Shown here: positions 40,881-46,804 of the stretch, piece after piece
How the letters are laid out: each line of letters begins with the position of its first letter
How positions within the stretch are numbered: the stretch's first letter is position 1
DNA from: Treponema sp.
GTDB taxonomy: Bacteria; Spirochaetota; Spirochaetia; Treponematales; Treponemataceae
Reading direction: 5' to 3'
Assembly: GCA_017450535.1 (NCBI GenBank)
Contig: JAFSTK010000042.1
Coordinates: 1-46,804, forward strand
DNA length: 46,804 nucleotides
Notes under the pieces: generated by a model
What the model was told of the DNA's origin: nothing
The model's database searches: none
Seen by the model: the letters and a program-made list of their open reading frames with translations, nothing else
Made by a program: the position numbers and the translations under genes

Positions 40881-41692
40881 AACGGATTTTACGCGCAGTA
40901 TTACCAGTTCTCTTTGTGTTGACCTCCGCAAGTCTTTTTGCTGAGACGGCAATACCTGTTCTGAGCCGGCCGGTTATGGACACGGCGAACATCGTTGACG
41001 AAGCGACGCAGACAAAACTTGACGGTTTGATTCGCGCGCTGGCTGACGAAAACGGAACACAGATTGCTGTGCTCACGGTGCCTTCAATTGGCGAAGAAAC
41101 AATAGAAGATTTTAGCATGCGTGTGGCTGAGGCATGGAAACTCGGCAAAAAAGGTGCGGATAACGGCGTGCTGATTACAATCGCGTTTGCAGAGCATAAA
41201 GTGCGCATTGAAGTTGGCTACGGGCTGGAAGGCACGCTTACGGACACAAAATGCGGTCTGATTATCCGCAATGTGATGACACCCGCGTTCAAAAATGATG
41301 ACTACAGCACAGGTATTCGTGACGGCGTAGAAGCTATTCTGGGCGTGATACGCAATGACGAGGAGTTGAACGCACGGCTCGAATCTTATGCTGAAGATAA
41401 CGGAAGCTATGTCGCGTTCTTGATTCCGCTTTTGATGTTTGCGCTGTTTTTCGGCATTGCGCTTCCCGATTCTTGGGGCGCAGGTCCGTTCGGAATATTT
41501 TGGTTTAAGGCGAAACTGACCGGTCAGCCGTTTGTACCAAAAAAACGCCCTGTCGTAAAGCGAACTTCGTCTGGCGGCAGTGCTGACTATAATGATTCGT
41601 CATACGATTCATCTGATTCGTCGGACGACAGCGACAGTTATTCCGGCGGTGGCGGCGATTTTGGCGGCGGCGGTGCATCAGGCTCGTGGTAG
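40871..41692 (+). CDS. YgcG-like TPM-domain protein, paralogue 1
   Basis: ATG 40871 overlaps the end of the upstream gene by 10 nt. The signal peptide is followed by PVLSRPVMDTANIVDEATQT, the start of the TPM domain (PF04536). GTQIAVLTVPSIGEETIEDF and RIEVGYGLEGTLTDTKCG are the central motifs. A membrane helix lies near residues 178-196 and the C-terminus is a Gly/Ser/Asp-rich tail, GGGGDFGGGGASGSW. Function is not known; the family includes photosystem repair and bacterial envelope proteins. The final Trp-stop codons are part of a 101-102 bp repeat unit that continues downstream. Confidence 0.85.
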   Translation: MELKRILRAVLPVLFVLTSASLFAETAIPVLSRPVMDTANIVDEATQTKLDGLIRALADENGTQIAVLTVPSIGEETIEDFSMRVAEAWKLGKKGADNGVLITIAFAEHKVRIEVGYGLEGTLTDTKCGLIIRNVMTPAFKNDDYSTGIRDGVEAILGVIRNDEELNARLESYAEDNGSYVAFLIPLLMFALFFGIALPDSWGAGPFGIFWFKAKLTGQPFVPKKRPVVKRTSSGGSADYNDSSYDSSDSSDDSDSYSGGGGDFGGGGASGSW

Positions 41693-41835
41693 GAGTATTC
41701 AAAATGCCCTCCGTGGCATTTTGAAACTCTGCAGAAGCATTCGCTTCTGCGCTTTTCAGCGCACGTCCGTGTGCGCTCCAGTGAGTTGTGGTAGGAGTAT
41801 TCAAAATGCCCTCCGTGTGCGTTACAATTTTGGAG
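41687..41835 (+). repeat. Hairpin repeat array between the ygcG paralogues
   Basis: A unit starting TGGTAGGAGT at 41687 recurs at 41789 (102 bp). It holds three hairpins: 41698-41725 (11-bp stem, loop CTCCGT), 41731-41750 (8-bp stem, loop ATTC) and 41758-41777 (7-bp stem, loop GTCCGT). The second copy breaks off before the ribosome site of the next gene. The gap 41693-41846 contains nothing else. Confidence 0.85.
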
Positions 41836-41846
41836 GTTTGTTCGGC

Positions 41847-42635
41847 ATGAAAAAGGCGATAAGTGTTATAGGTTTGTTTTTAAGTGCGACATTTTTGTTT
41901 GCGGCGAAGATTCCTGCGCTGACTTCTCCAGTTATGGATACGGCGGGCGTTGTTGACGCTAAGACGGAAGCCGAGCTGAATAAATATTTGATGGCGGTGA
42001 GCGAACAAACTGGCGTGCAGGTGGCCGTGCTTACGGTGCCGAATTTGGGCGGCGAATCTATTGAAGAATACAGCATGGCAGTGGCAGAAAAATGGCAGCT
42101 TGGCCAGAAAAAAGAGGACAACGGCGTTCTTCTCACGGTCGCCATGGCAGAGCACGCCTTGCGCATTGAAGTTGGCTACGGGCTGGAAGGTTTGCTCACG
42201 GACACAAAATGCGGGCTTATCATCAGAAATGGTATTACGCCTCAGTTCAAAGACGGCGATTATACGCAAGGCATTGTGAACGGCGTGCTCCAAATTGTGC
42301 GCGTTGCGACCAATGGCGCAGAAATTGCCACAGATTTGCAGACCGATGAAGATGAGGGCTCAGATCTTGCCGACGGCTTTGTGGTGGCTTGGTTCATTTT
42401 TATTGTACTGATGATGATAACGACGCGCGCTGGGCTGGGACCATTGGGCTTGTATTGGTGGCTGAGTCTTTTGACCGGCACACCGTTTGTGCGACGCTAT
42501 CCTAAAACAACTCACCACAGCGGTTCTTTCCACGGTAGCTTTGGTGGTGGCAGCTTCCACAGCGGCTTTGGCGGGGGCGGTTTCCACGGTGGTGGAGGCG
42601 GCTTTGGCGGCGGCGGTGCCAGCGGTAAATGGTAG
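41847..42635 (+). CDS. YgcG-like TPM-domain protein, paralogue 2
   Basis: The 262-residue protein starts at ATG 41847 with TGGAGG at 41831-41836. It repeats the plan of its neighbour: signal peptide, PALTSPVMDTAGVVDAKTEA, GVQVAVLTVPNLGGESIEEY, RIEVGYGLEGLLTDTKCGLI, one membrane helix (FVVAWFIFIVLMMITT) and a C-terminal tail. The tail is rich in Gly, His and Phe (SFHGSFGGGSFHSGFGGGG), while paralogue 1 has Ser and Asp there, so the tails diverged more than the domains. It may bind metal through the histidines; that is only a guess. It ends in the same Trp-stop repeat unit. Confidence 0.85.
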   Translation: MKKAISVIGLFLSATFLFAAKIPALTSPVMDTAGVVDAKTEAELNKYLMAVSEQTGVQVAVLTVPNLGGESIEEYSMAVAEKWQLGQKKEDNGVLLTVAMAEHALRIEVGYGLEGLLTDTKCGLIIRNGITPQFKDGDYTQGIVNGVLQIVRVATNGAEIATDLQTDEDEGSDLADGFVVAWFIFIVLMMITTRAGLGPLGLYWWLSLLTGTPFVRRYPKTTHHSGSFHGSFGGGSFHSGFGGGGFHGGGGGFGGGGASGKW

Positions 42636-42775
42636 GAGTCTTCAAAATGCCCTCCGTGGCATTTTGAAACTCTGCAGAAGCGATGCTTCTGCGCTTTTCA
42701 GCGCACGTCCGTGTGCGCTACAGTGTGTTGTGATAGGAGTCTTCAAAATGCCCTCCGTGGTGTTTTGAAACTCGA
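42630..42775 (+). repeat. Hairpin repeat array after the second ygcG gene
   Basis: The same unit as at 41687 starts at 42630 and again at about 42731 (101 bp). Hairpins are 42641-42668 (loop CTCCGT), 42674-42692 (loop GAT) and 42700-42719 (loop GTCCGT). It fills the gap between ygcG and the dnaX promoter. Confidence 0.85.
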
Positions 42776-42787
42776 CGGGGCTGTCTA

Positions 42788-42816
42788 TTGTCGCAGGTCG
42801 TTTTTTTTAGTATCTT
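42788..42816 (+). promoter_or_regulatory. Leaderless promoter of dnaX
   Basis: TTGTCG (42788-42793), a 17-bp spacer and TATCTT (42811-42816). ATG 42823 is 6 nt after the -10 box and has no Shine-Dalgarno. Confidence 0.55.
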
Positions 42817-42822
42817 ATATCT

Positions 42823-44859
42823 ATGGCTTATGAAGTAACGGCGACGCGACGACGGCCTCAGCGGTTTGAAGACCTTGTAGGGCAGGAATTCGTTGCGGAG
42901 ACACTGAGAAATTCAATTCAATCACAAAAAATTGCGCACGCATATCTTTTTTCGGGGCCGAGAGGTTGTGGAAAAACGTCTACGGCTCGTATTCTGGCAA
43001 AGGCTCTCAACTGTGCCAATGGTCCCACGGCTACTCCCTGTGGTCAGTGTCAGCAATGTCTGGAAATCACAAAGGGCGCATGTACCGATGTGATTGAAAT
43101 CGACGGCGCATCAAACACAAGCGTAAACGATGTGCGTCAGATTAAAGACGAAGTGTTGTTTCCGCCGCAGTCATGTCGCTACAAGATTTATATCATCGAC
43201 GAAGTTCACATGCTCTCTACGAGCGCGTTCAATGCGCTTCTCAAAACAATTGAGGAGCCGCCCGCATACGTTATCTTTATTTTTGCAACGACCGAATTGC
43301 AGAAGGTTCCGGCGACAATAAAAAGCCGCTGTCAGCAGTTCAATTTCCGTCTTGTACCGATTGAAAAAGTCAAAACCTTGCTTGGCGAGGCGGCGGCTGA
43401 AATCAACATCAAGGCGGAGGATGAGGCGTTGTATTGGATTGCCCGCGAGTCAACGGGTTCTATCCGCGATGCCTACACGCTGTTTGACCAAGTGGCCGCA
43501 TTCAGTGGTGGCGAAATCACTTATGACAAAATCCGCGACAAACTTGGTCTTGTGGGCGTGGACAGACTGAACGCCATTTTTGAGTCCTGCGCCACAAACA
43601 AAACGACCGACGCGCTTAATCAGTTGGATGACTTTTTACAGAGCGGCATTTCTATTGAGCAGCTTATTTCTAACAGCACAGATTATTTGCGCTCGCTCCT
43701 TCTGATAAAAAACGGCATTACAAAAGAAGCGTTGCTTGGTCAGTCTCAGGACAGATATTCCAAGACAGTGCTGGAGGCATGGTCGCCCGTTCAGATTGAG
43801 CGCGGCATCTCGCTTTTCTTACAATTATATCGCGACATCCGCTATTCGTTGAGTCCGCGCTATGAGCTGGAACTTGCGTTTAGCCGTTTGAGTTGGTTGA
43901 GCCAATATGTTTCTCCCGCAGAAGTAAAAGCGGCGATTGACAAGGCACAGGCATTGCTCGCAGGAGCGCCACAGCCTACCGCATCTCATGGTGGGGCAAA
44001 CGCTTCTGGAGCGCAGAGGCAGTCAAGTGTGGCGAACACTCATTTTGGAAATGCGCAGACACAACCGACCTCTGCACAAACGGGAACGCCTCAGCCGGCA
44101 TTTGCACAGCATGTTCAGCCTTCTCAGCCTGTTCAGCCGTCACATGACGCTACACAAAACGCTGAGCCACAAAAATCTGGTGGTTCGCATGGTTCGGCAA
44201 TCCCGAATGGACTTCCCGTGTTCAGTGCGTTGCAAAATGCGCCACAATCCGATGACGGCTACAATAATTTCGCGCCCGATACGGCAAGCCCCGACTCATA
44301 TCCCGTGGAGCAGGCTGTTCCGCCAGAAGTTCCCGACCCTTTTGATGAAGGCGGTGCTGTTCCGCCTGAACAAACAGCGTCGGTACCGTATCAGACAGCG
44401 GCAGCTGCTGGCACGATAAACGATATGGCGGAACTGAAAGACAGACTTGTTTCTGAATTGAAAGTGCAGGACACCATGCTGGCAACTTCGCTTATGGGCA
44501 CATCTCAATGGACGCTCAATGGCGATACCGTGACGGCTACAGTGGACTCCGCCTTTTTAAAGCAGCATCTTGAATCGCAGAGAAGTCAGATTTCAGAGCA
44601 TTTGACGAGACTTTCTGGAAAAACGCTTCGGTTTGCGGTTCAGTTGCTTGTTCAGCAGCGACGCAGTCCGATGCAAGTTGCGACAAAAGAAGTGAAAATT
44701 GTGTGCGATGCGTTCCGTGGGACCATTGTGAATGTGGTGAAAAAAGAAGATGCTCAGTCCACTTCAACACCGAGCACACTGGCTGATGAAACTGATACAC
44801 CGGCAGAAACGATTGATAGTGAAATAACGGAGGAAACCGAAAATGATGAATCCCTTTGA
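42823..44859 (+). CDS. dnaX: DNA polymerase III subunit gamma/tau
   Basis: The 678-residue clamp-loader ATPase opens MAYEVTATRRRPQRFEDLVG. Walker A is FSGPRGCGKTSTA, the zinc module is CANGPTATPCGQCQQC, Walker B is YIIDEVHMLS and the SRC motif is IKSRCQQF. Domain III follows, then a Gln/Pro/Ser-rich linker (about residues 385-535) and a C-terminal domain that may bind the polymerase alpha subunit. It loads the sliding clamp and joins the replication core. The start is set by the promoter just upstream. The gene overlaps ybaB by 17 nt, and recR follows, a conserved order. Confidence 0.96.
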   Translation: MAYEVTATRRRPQRFEDLVGQEFVAETLRNSIQSQKIAHAYLFSGPRGCGKTSTARILAKALNCANGPTATPCGQCQQCLEITKGACTDVIEIDGASNTSVNDVRQIKDEVLFPPQSCRYKIYIIDEVHMLSTSAFNALLKTIEEPPAYVIFIFATTELQKVPATIKSRCQQFNFRLVPIEKVKTLLGEAAAEINIKAEDEALYWIARESTGSIRDAYTLFDQVAAFSGGEITYDKIRDKLGLVGVDRLNAIFESCATNKTTDALNQLDDFLQSGISIEQLISNSTDYLRSLLLIKNGITKEALLGQSQDRYSKTVLEAWSPVQIERGISLFLQLYRDIRYSLSPRYELELAFSRLSWLSQYVSPAEVKAAIDKAQALLAGAPQPTASHGGANASGAQRQSSVANTHFGNAQTQPTSAQTGTPQPAFAQHVQPSQPVQPSHDATQNAEPQKSGGSHGSAIPNGLPVFSALQNAPQSDDGYNNFAPDTASPDSYPVEQAVPPEVPDPFDEGGAVPPEQTASVPYQTAAAAGTINDMAELKDRLVSELKVQDTMLATSLMGTSQWTLNGDTVTATVDSAFLKQHLESQRSQISEHLTRLSGKTLRFAVQLLVQQRRSPMQVATKEVKIVCDAFRGTIVNVVKKEDAQSTSTPSTLADETDTPAETIDSEITEETENDESL

Positions 44860-45157
44860 TTTAGTCAAAAATATGCAGAATCTGCAAGGTCAGATGGAAA
44901 AAATGAAGGAAGAACTGGGCGAAATGACGGCGACAGGCTCTTCTGGTGGAAATATGGTGCAAGTTACGCTCAACGGAAAGTTTGAGATGGTCAGCATCAA
45001 GATTGACCCGATTGCCGTAGACCCGCGCGATGTTCCTATGCTTCAGGATTTGATTGTTGCCGCCGCTCACGACGCTACGGAAAAAATTCAGGAACTGATA
45101 AAACAAAAGTCCGGCTCACTCTTGGGCGGCATGAATATTCCCGGCTTGAATATTTAG
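44843..45157 (+). CDS. ybaB: YbaB/EbfC nucleoid-associated protein
   Basis: The 104-residue protein has the family pattern: MQNLQGQMEKMKEELGEM coiled helix, then GGNMVQVTLNGKFEMVSIKI and AVDPRDVPMLQDLIVAA. YbaB/EbfC forms dimers that bind DNA; in Borrelia EbfC also affects surface-protein gene expression. GGAGG at 44829-44833 suits ATG 44843, or ATG 44846 one codon later. It overlaps dnaX and precedes recR by 33 nt, the usual dnaX-ybaB-recR operon. Confidence 0.94.
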   Translation: MMNPFDLVKNMQNLQGQMEKMKEELGEMTATGSSGGNMVQVTLNGKFEMVSIKIDPIAVDPRDVPMLQDLIVAAAHDATEKIQELIKQKSGSLLGGMNIPGLNI

Positions 45158-45190
45158 TCAGGTCAGGGCGAAACAGGGTGGGAAAACATA

Positions 45191-45781
45191 ATGAACGCAA
45201 TTGACGAACTGACCGATTCTTTTTCACGCTTGCCTGGCATCGGCAGAAAAAGTGCGGGCAGACTAGTAAATCATATCTTAAAAGCGGACAATGCCTGGGT
45301 ACAGCGTTTTGCCGAGCAGATGGCGACGCTCCAGAGTAAAATTAAGCCGTGTTCGGTTTGTGGTGCATGGACAGAAAACGACCCGTGCCCCATCTGCGAC
45401 AATAATTTGCGCGACCGCTCGCTCATCTGTGTGGTGGAGCAGCCGCAGGATGTCGCCACAATTGAAAGCGCGCACGAATATCAAGGATTGTTCCATGTGC
45501 TTGGCGGCGTGATTGCCCCGCTTGACGGCATCGGTCCGGACCAGCTCCGCATCGCGCCTCTTTTGGAACGTGTTCGTAGCGGCGAAGTAAAAGAGGTGAT
45601 TATCGCAACCAATCCTACCGTAGAGGGCGACACCACTGCGCTCTATCTGCAAAAAATGCTTTCTCTTATTGACGGCGTAACGGTCACACGCCTTGCAAGC
45701 GGACTTCCTGTTGGCGGTGATTTGGAATACGCTGATAAACTGACCTTGGCGCGCAGTTTTAGGGGAAGAACCCGGTTTTAA
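45191..45781 (+). CDS. recR: Recombination protein RecR
   Basis: The 196-residue protein has a helix-hairpin-helix (SRLPGIGRKSAGRL), a four-cysteine zinc finger (CSVCGAWTENDPCPIC) and a Toprim domain (LICVVEQPQDVATIE, HVLGGVIAPLDGIGPDQL). RecR works with RecO, and with RecF where present, to load RecA at single-strand gaps. Length and all motifs are normal. GGTGGG lies 7-12 nt upstream of ATG 45191. It is the last gene of the dnaX operon; the toxin-antitoxin promoter starts about 30 nt later and no terminator is seen between them. Confidence 0.95.
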   Translation: MNAIDELTDSFSRLPGIGRKSAGRLVNHILKADNAWVQRFAEQMATLQSKIKPCSVCGAWTENDPCPICDNNLRDRSLICVVEQPQDVATIESAHEYQGLFHVLGGVIAPLDGIGPDQLRIAPLLERVRSGEVKEVIIATNPTVEGDTTALYLQKMLSLIDGVTVTRLASGLPVGGDLEYADKLTLARSFRGRTRF

Positions 45782-45796
45782 TGAATAATAGCGCGT

Positions 45797-45838
45797 TATA
45801 GCTATTTTATTGACGGATAGCTATACTGATGGTGTACT
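45797..45838 (+). promoter_or_regulatory. Promoter and operator of the toxin-antitoxin operon
   Basis: TTGACG (45810-45815), a 17-bp spacer and TGTACT (45833-45838). Two copies of the palindrome ATAGCTAT, at 45798-45805 and 45817-45824, flank and follow the -35 box, centres 19 bp apart, about two helix turns. This fits autorepression by an antitoxin-toxin complex. Confidence 0.65.
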
Positions 45839-45868
45839 GAAAACATCTTCTTTTTTTTGGAGGTGTGT

Positions 45869-46204
45869 ATGTGCAATGCTGTTCCAGTCTTTCAGGCAAA
45901 AAACCGGCTGCCGTTTTATATTCATCTGGCGGAAACGGAAGGACCTGTGCCGATTATGCGACGGAATGAAGAAGTCGCATATATTATTTCAAAGGAAGAT
46001 TCTGATGAATTGAGGCAGACTGCGCCAAAAGAGAAAAGTCTGTTTGAAGAATTGCAGGAAAGCCGCCGTGAATGGGGACTAGAAGATGATGATTTTGACT
46101 ACACGGAATATTTTGACAATCTCCGTGACCGCACTTATTATGGTCGTCCTGAATCTGAGCATATTTTTGATGATGTTGCTATTGATGATGGAGATGCAAA
46201 ATGA
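45869..46204 (+). CDS. Phd/YefM-type antitoxin
   Basis: From ATG 45869 (GGAGG at 45859-45863) the protein has 111 residues. The N-terminal half VPVFQAKNRLPFYIHLAETE and VPIMRRNEEVAYIISKED follows the Phd/YefM fold pattern (V-x-x-F/A-K-x-x-L ... V-x-I-x-R-x-x-x-x-V-A), which binds DNA. The acidic C-terminal half, rich in Asp, Glu and Tyr, would wrap the toxin. A TTG at 45857 lies before the ribosome site and is rejected. The stop overlaps the toxin start as ATGA. Two palindromes at the promoter suggest autoregulation. Confidence 0.8.
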   Translation: MCNAVPVFQAKNRLPFYIHLAETEGPVPIMRRNEEVAYIISKEDSDELRQTAPKEKSLFEELQESRREWGLEDDDFDYTEYFDNLRDRTYYGRPESEHIFDDVAIDDGDAK

Positions 46205-46629
46205 TTCATCCGTATAACTTACTTGACACGAATATTATTTCTGAAGTTTTAAAAACAAAGCCTGACGAACATGTGCGAAAAAACTTCCTTAAATACGAAA
46301 ACTTGTGTGCGTTGCCTGCAACAACATGGAATGAATTGCTGTTCGGTGTTCAGTCTATGGCTATGGGGAAGAAGCATGATTTTCTTCTCGATAAGCTGGT
46401 AAACAGCATTCAGTCGCGTTATGACATCATCCACTACGACAATCATGCGGCGTGGATTCAGGCAGATATTCGTGCGCGGCTCAAAGAAGCAGGAAAAACA
46501 GTGGATTTTCAGGACACGCAGATTGCCGCCATCGCGGTCGCAAATGGTATGATTTTGGTGACGCGCAATGTAAAGCGCTTTGAGCCGATTCAAGCAGTGT
46601 CGCCGCTTTTGGTTGAAAACTGGTTCTAA
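46201..46629 (+). CDS. vapC: PIN-domain toxin, VapC-like
   Basis: The 142-residue protein has the PIN ribonuclease acidic residues: Asp in YNLLDTNIISEV, Glu in TTWNELLFGV, Asp in VDFQDTQIAAIA, and a final VTRNVKRFEPI. VapC toxins cut tRNA or rRNA and are held inactive by their antitoxin. ATG 46201 overlaps the antitoxin stop. The pair appears complete, in contrast to the decayed pair at 29.4 kb. It lies 144 nt from the flagellin end on the other strand. Confidence 0.88.
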   Translation: MIHPYNLLDTNIISEVLKTKPDEHVRKNFLKYENLCALPATTWNELLFGVQSMAMGKKHDFLLDKLVNSIQSRYDIIHYDNHAAWIQADIRARLKEAGKTVDFQDTQIAAIAVANGMILVTRNVKRFEPIQAVSPLLVENWF

Positions 46630-46653
46630 AGGGAGAAAAAAATAAAAAAAAAC

Positions 46654-46769
46654 GCACCCCGTTTTGGAGTGCATATTCACAAAAAAATTGAGCACCCATG
46701 GACGGGTGCTGCAAAGCCGAGACGGGAACTGGTTCCCGTCTAATTTCAAACTGGCAGGAGGCCAGTTTG
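46654..46769 (-). terminator. Array of four hairpins after the flagellin gene
   Basis: Read on the minus strand: CAAACTGG/CCAGTTTG (46769-46747), GACGGGAAC/GTTCCCGTC (46740-46721), AGCACCC/GGGTGCT with loop GTCCAT (46710-46691) followed by TTTTTTT, and GCACTCC/GGGGTGC (46672-46654) followed by nine T. The last two are good terminators for flagellin mRNA. vapC on the plus strand has no T-run and may rely on other means. Confidence 0.8.
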
Positions 46770-46773
46770 AATA

Positions 46774-46804
46774 TTACCGGAGCAAGCTCAACACGTTCTG
46801 TGAC
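46774..46804 (-). CDS. Flagellin, C-terminal fragment
   Basis: The minus strand enters the window with SQNVLSLLR and stops at TAA (46776-46774). Flagellins of spirochaetes and many other bacteria end in a helix of the type NQxxQxVLxLLR. Only nine residues are visible, so the call rests on this motif and on the strong terminators beyond the stop. In spirochaetes this would be a periplasmic FlaB core flagellin. Confidence 0.6.
   Translation of the reverse strand, partial: SQNVLSLLR

Noticed and set aside
43705..43711. A AAA AAC heptamer in dnaX as a possible -1 frameshift site for a gamma form
   Set aside because: It lies inside domain III near residue 296 and would truncate the clamp-loader core; no downstream stem or upstream Shine-Dalgarno stimulator was evident.

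Overview
The window looks like a chromosome segment of a spirochaete of the Treponema type. This is inferred from a mix of signs, with no database search: a flagellin tail ending in NVLSLLR at the right edge, many signal-peptide or lipoprotein surface proteins and outer-membrane barrels, a giant repetitive surface protein with a FlgD-like C-terminal domain, and a G10 tract inside a promoter spacer as known from T. pallidum. Base composition is moderate and genes are tightly packed, often overlapping by ATGA or TTGA. I see no rRNA, tRNA, CRISPR array or insertion sequence.

Layout. 1-4.6 kb: fatty-acid synthesis block (end of fabD, fabG, a Gfo/Idh/MocA oxidoreductase, fabF, fabZ) closed by a strong terminator. 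4.68-19.66 kb: one 4991-residue secreted repeat protein, about a third of the window. 19.7-22.3 kb: PilZ protein, RlmM-like methyltransferase and outer-membrane protein. 22.3-23.2 kb (minus): MetA-type homoserine acyltransferase, predicted to use acetyl-CoA. 23.3-27.4 kb: a degenerate alpha/beta hydrolase, a U32 peptidase, a barrel protein and a lipoprotein metallophosphoesterase in one overlapping operon. 27.4-29.3 kb (minus): a RelA/SpoT protein with a broken hydrolase site. 29.4-29.8 kb: a decayed toxin-antitoxin pair. 29.8-34.6 kb: a membrane-anchored Holliday-resolvase-like nuclease, an OmpA-family protein, an M15 peptidase, a dGTPase and an unknown protein. 34.7-39.5 kb: a large lipoprotein under a poly-G promoter, followed by a barrel protein. 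39.6-42.6 kb: lemA, a TPM-domain protein and two ygcG paralogues. 42.8-45.8 kb: dnaX-ybaB-recR. 45.8-46.6 kb: an intact Phd/PIN toxin-antitoxin pair with an operator-like repeat. 46.77 kb (minus): flagellin tail.

The strongest items for a second look are: (1) the G10 tract between -35 and -10 of the large lipoprotein gene, a likely phase-variation switch; (2) the giant protein, built from alternating W-G-NW modules with near-identical 0.5-kb DNA copies exactly 3111 bp apart; (3) a dispersed 10-bp repeat (four units, NNACACRGAT) that has invaded the coding sequence of the U32 peptidase and recurs between genes; (4) a family of hairpins with a TCCRT-type loop that sit on or next to stop codons; (5) genes whose -10 box lies 6-8 nt before the start codon and that lack a Shine-Dalgarno, suggesting leaderless mRNAs; (6) two apparent pseudo-enzyme sites (hydrolase triad and RSH HD site).
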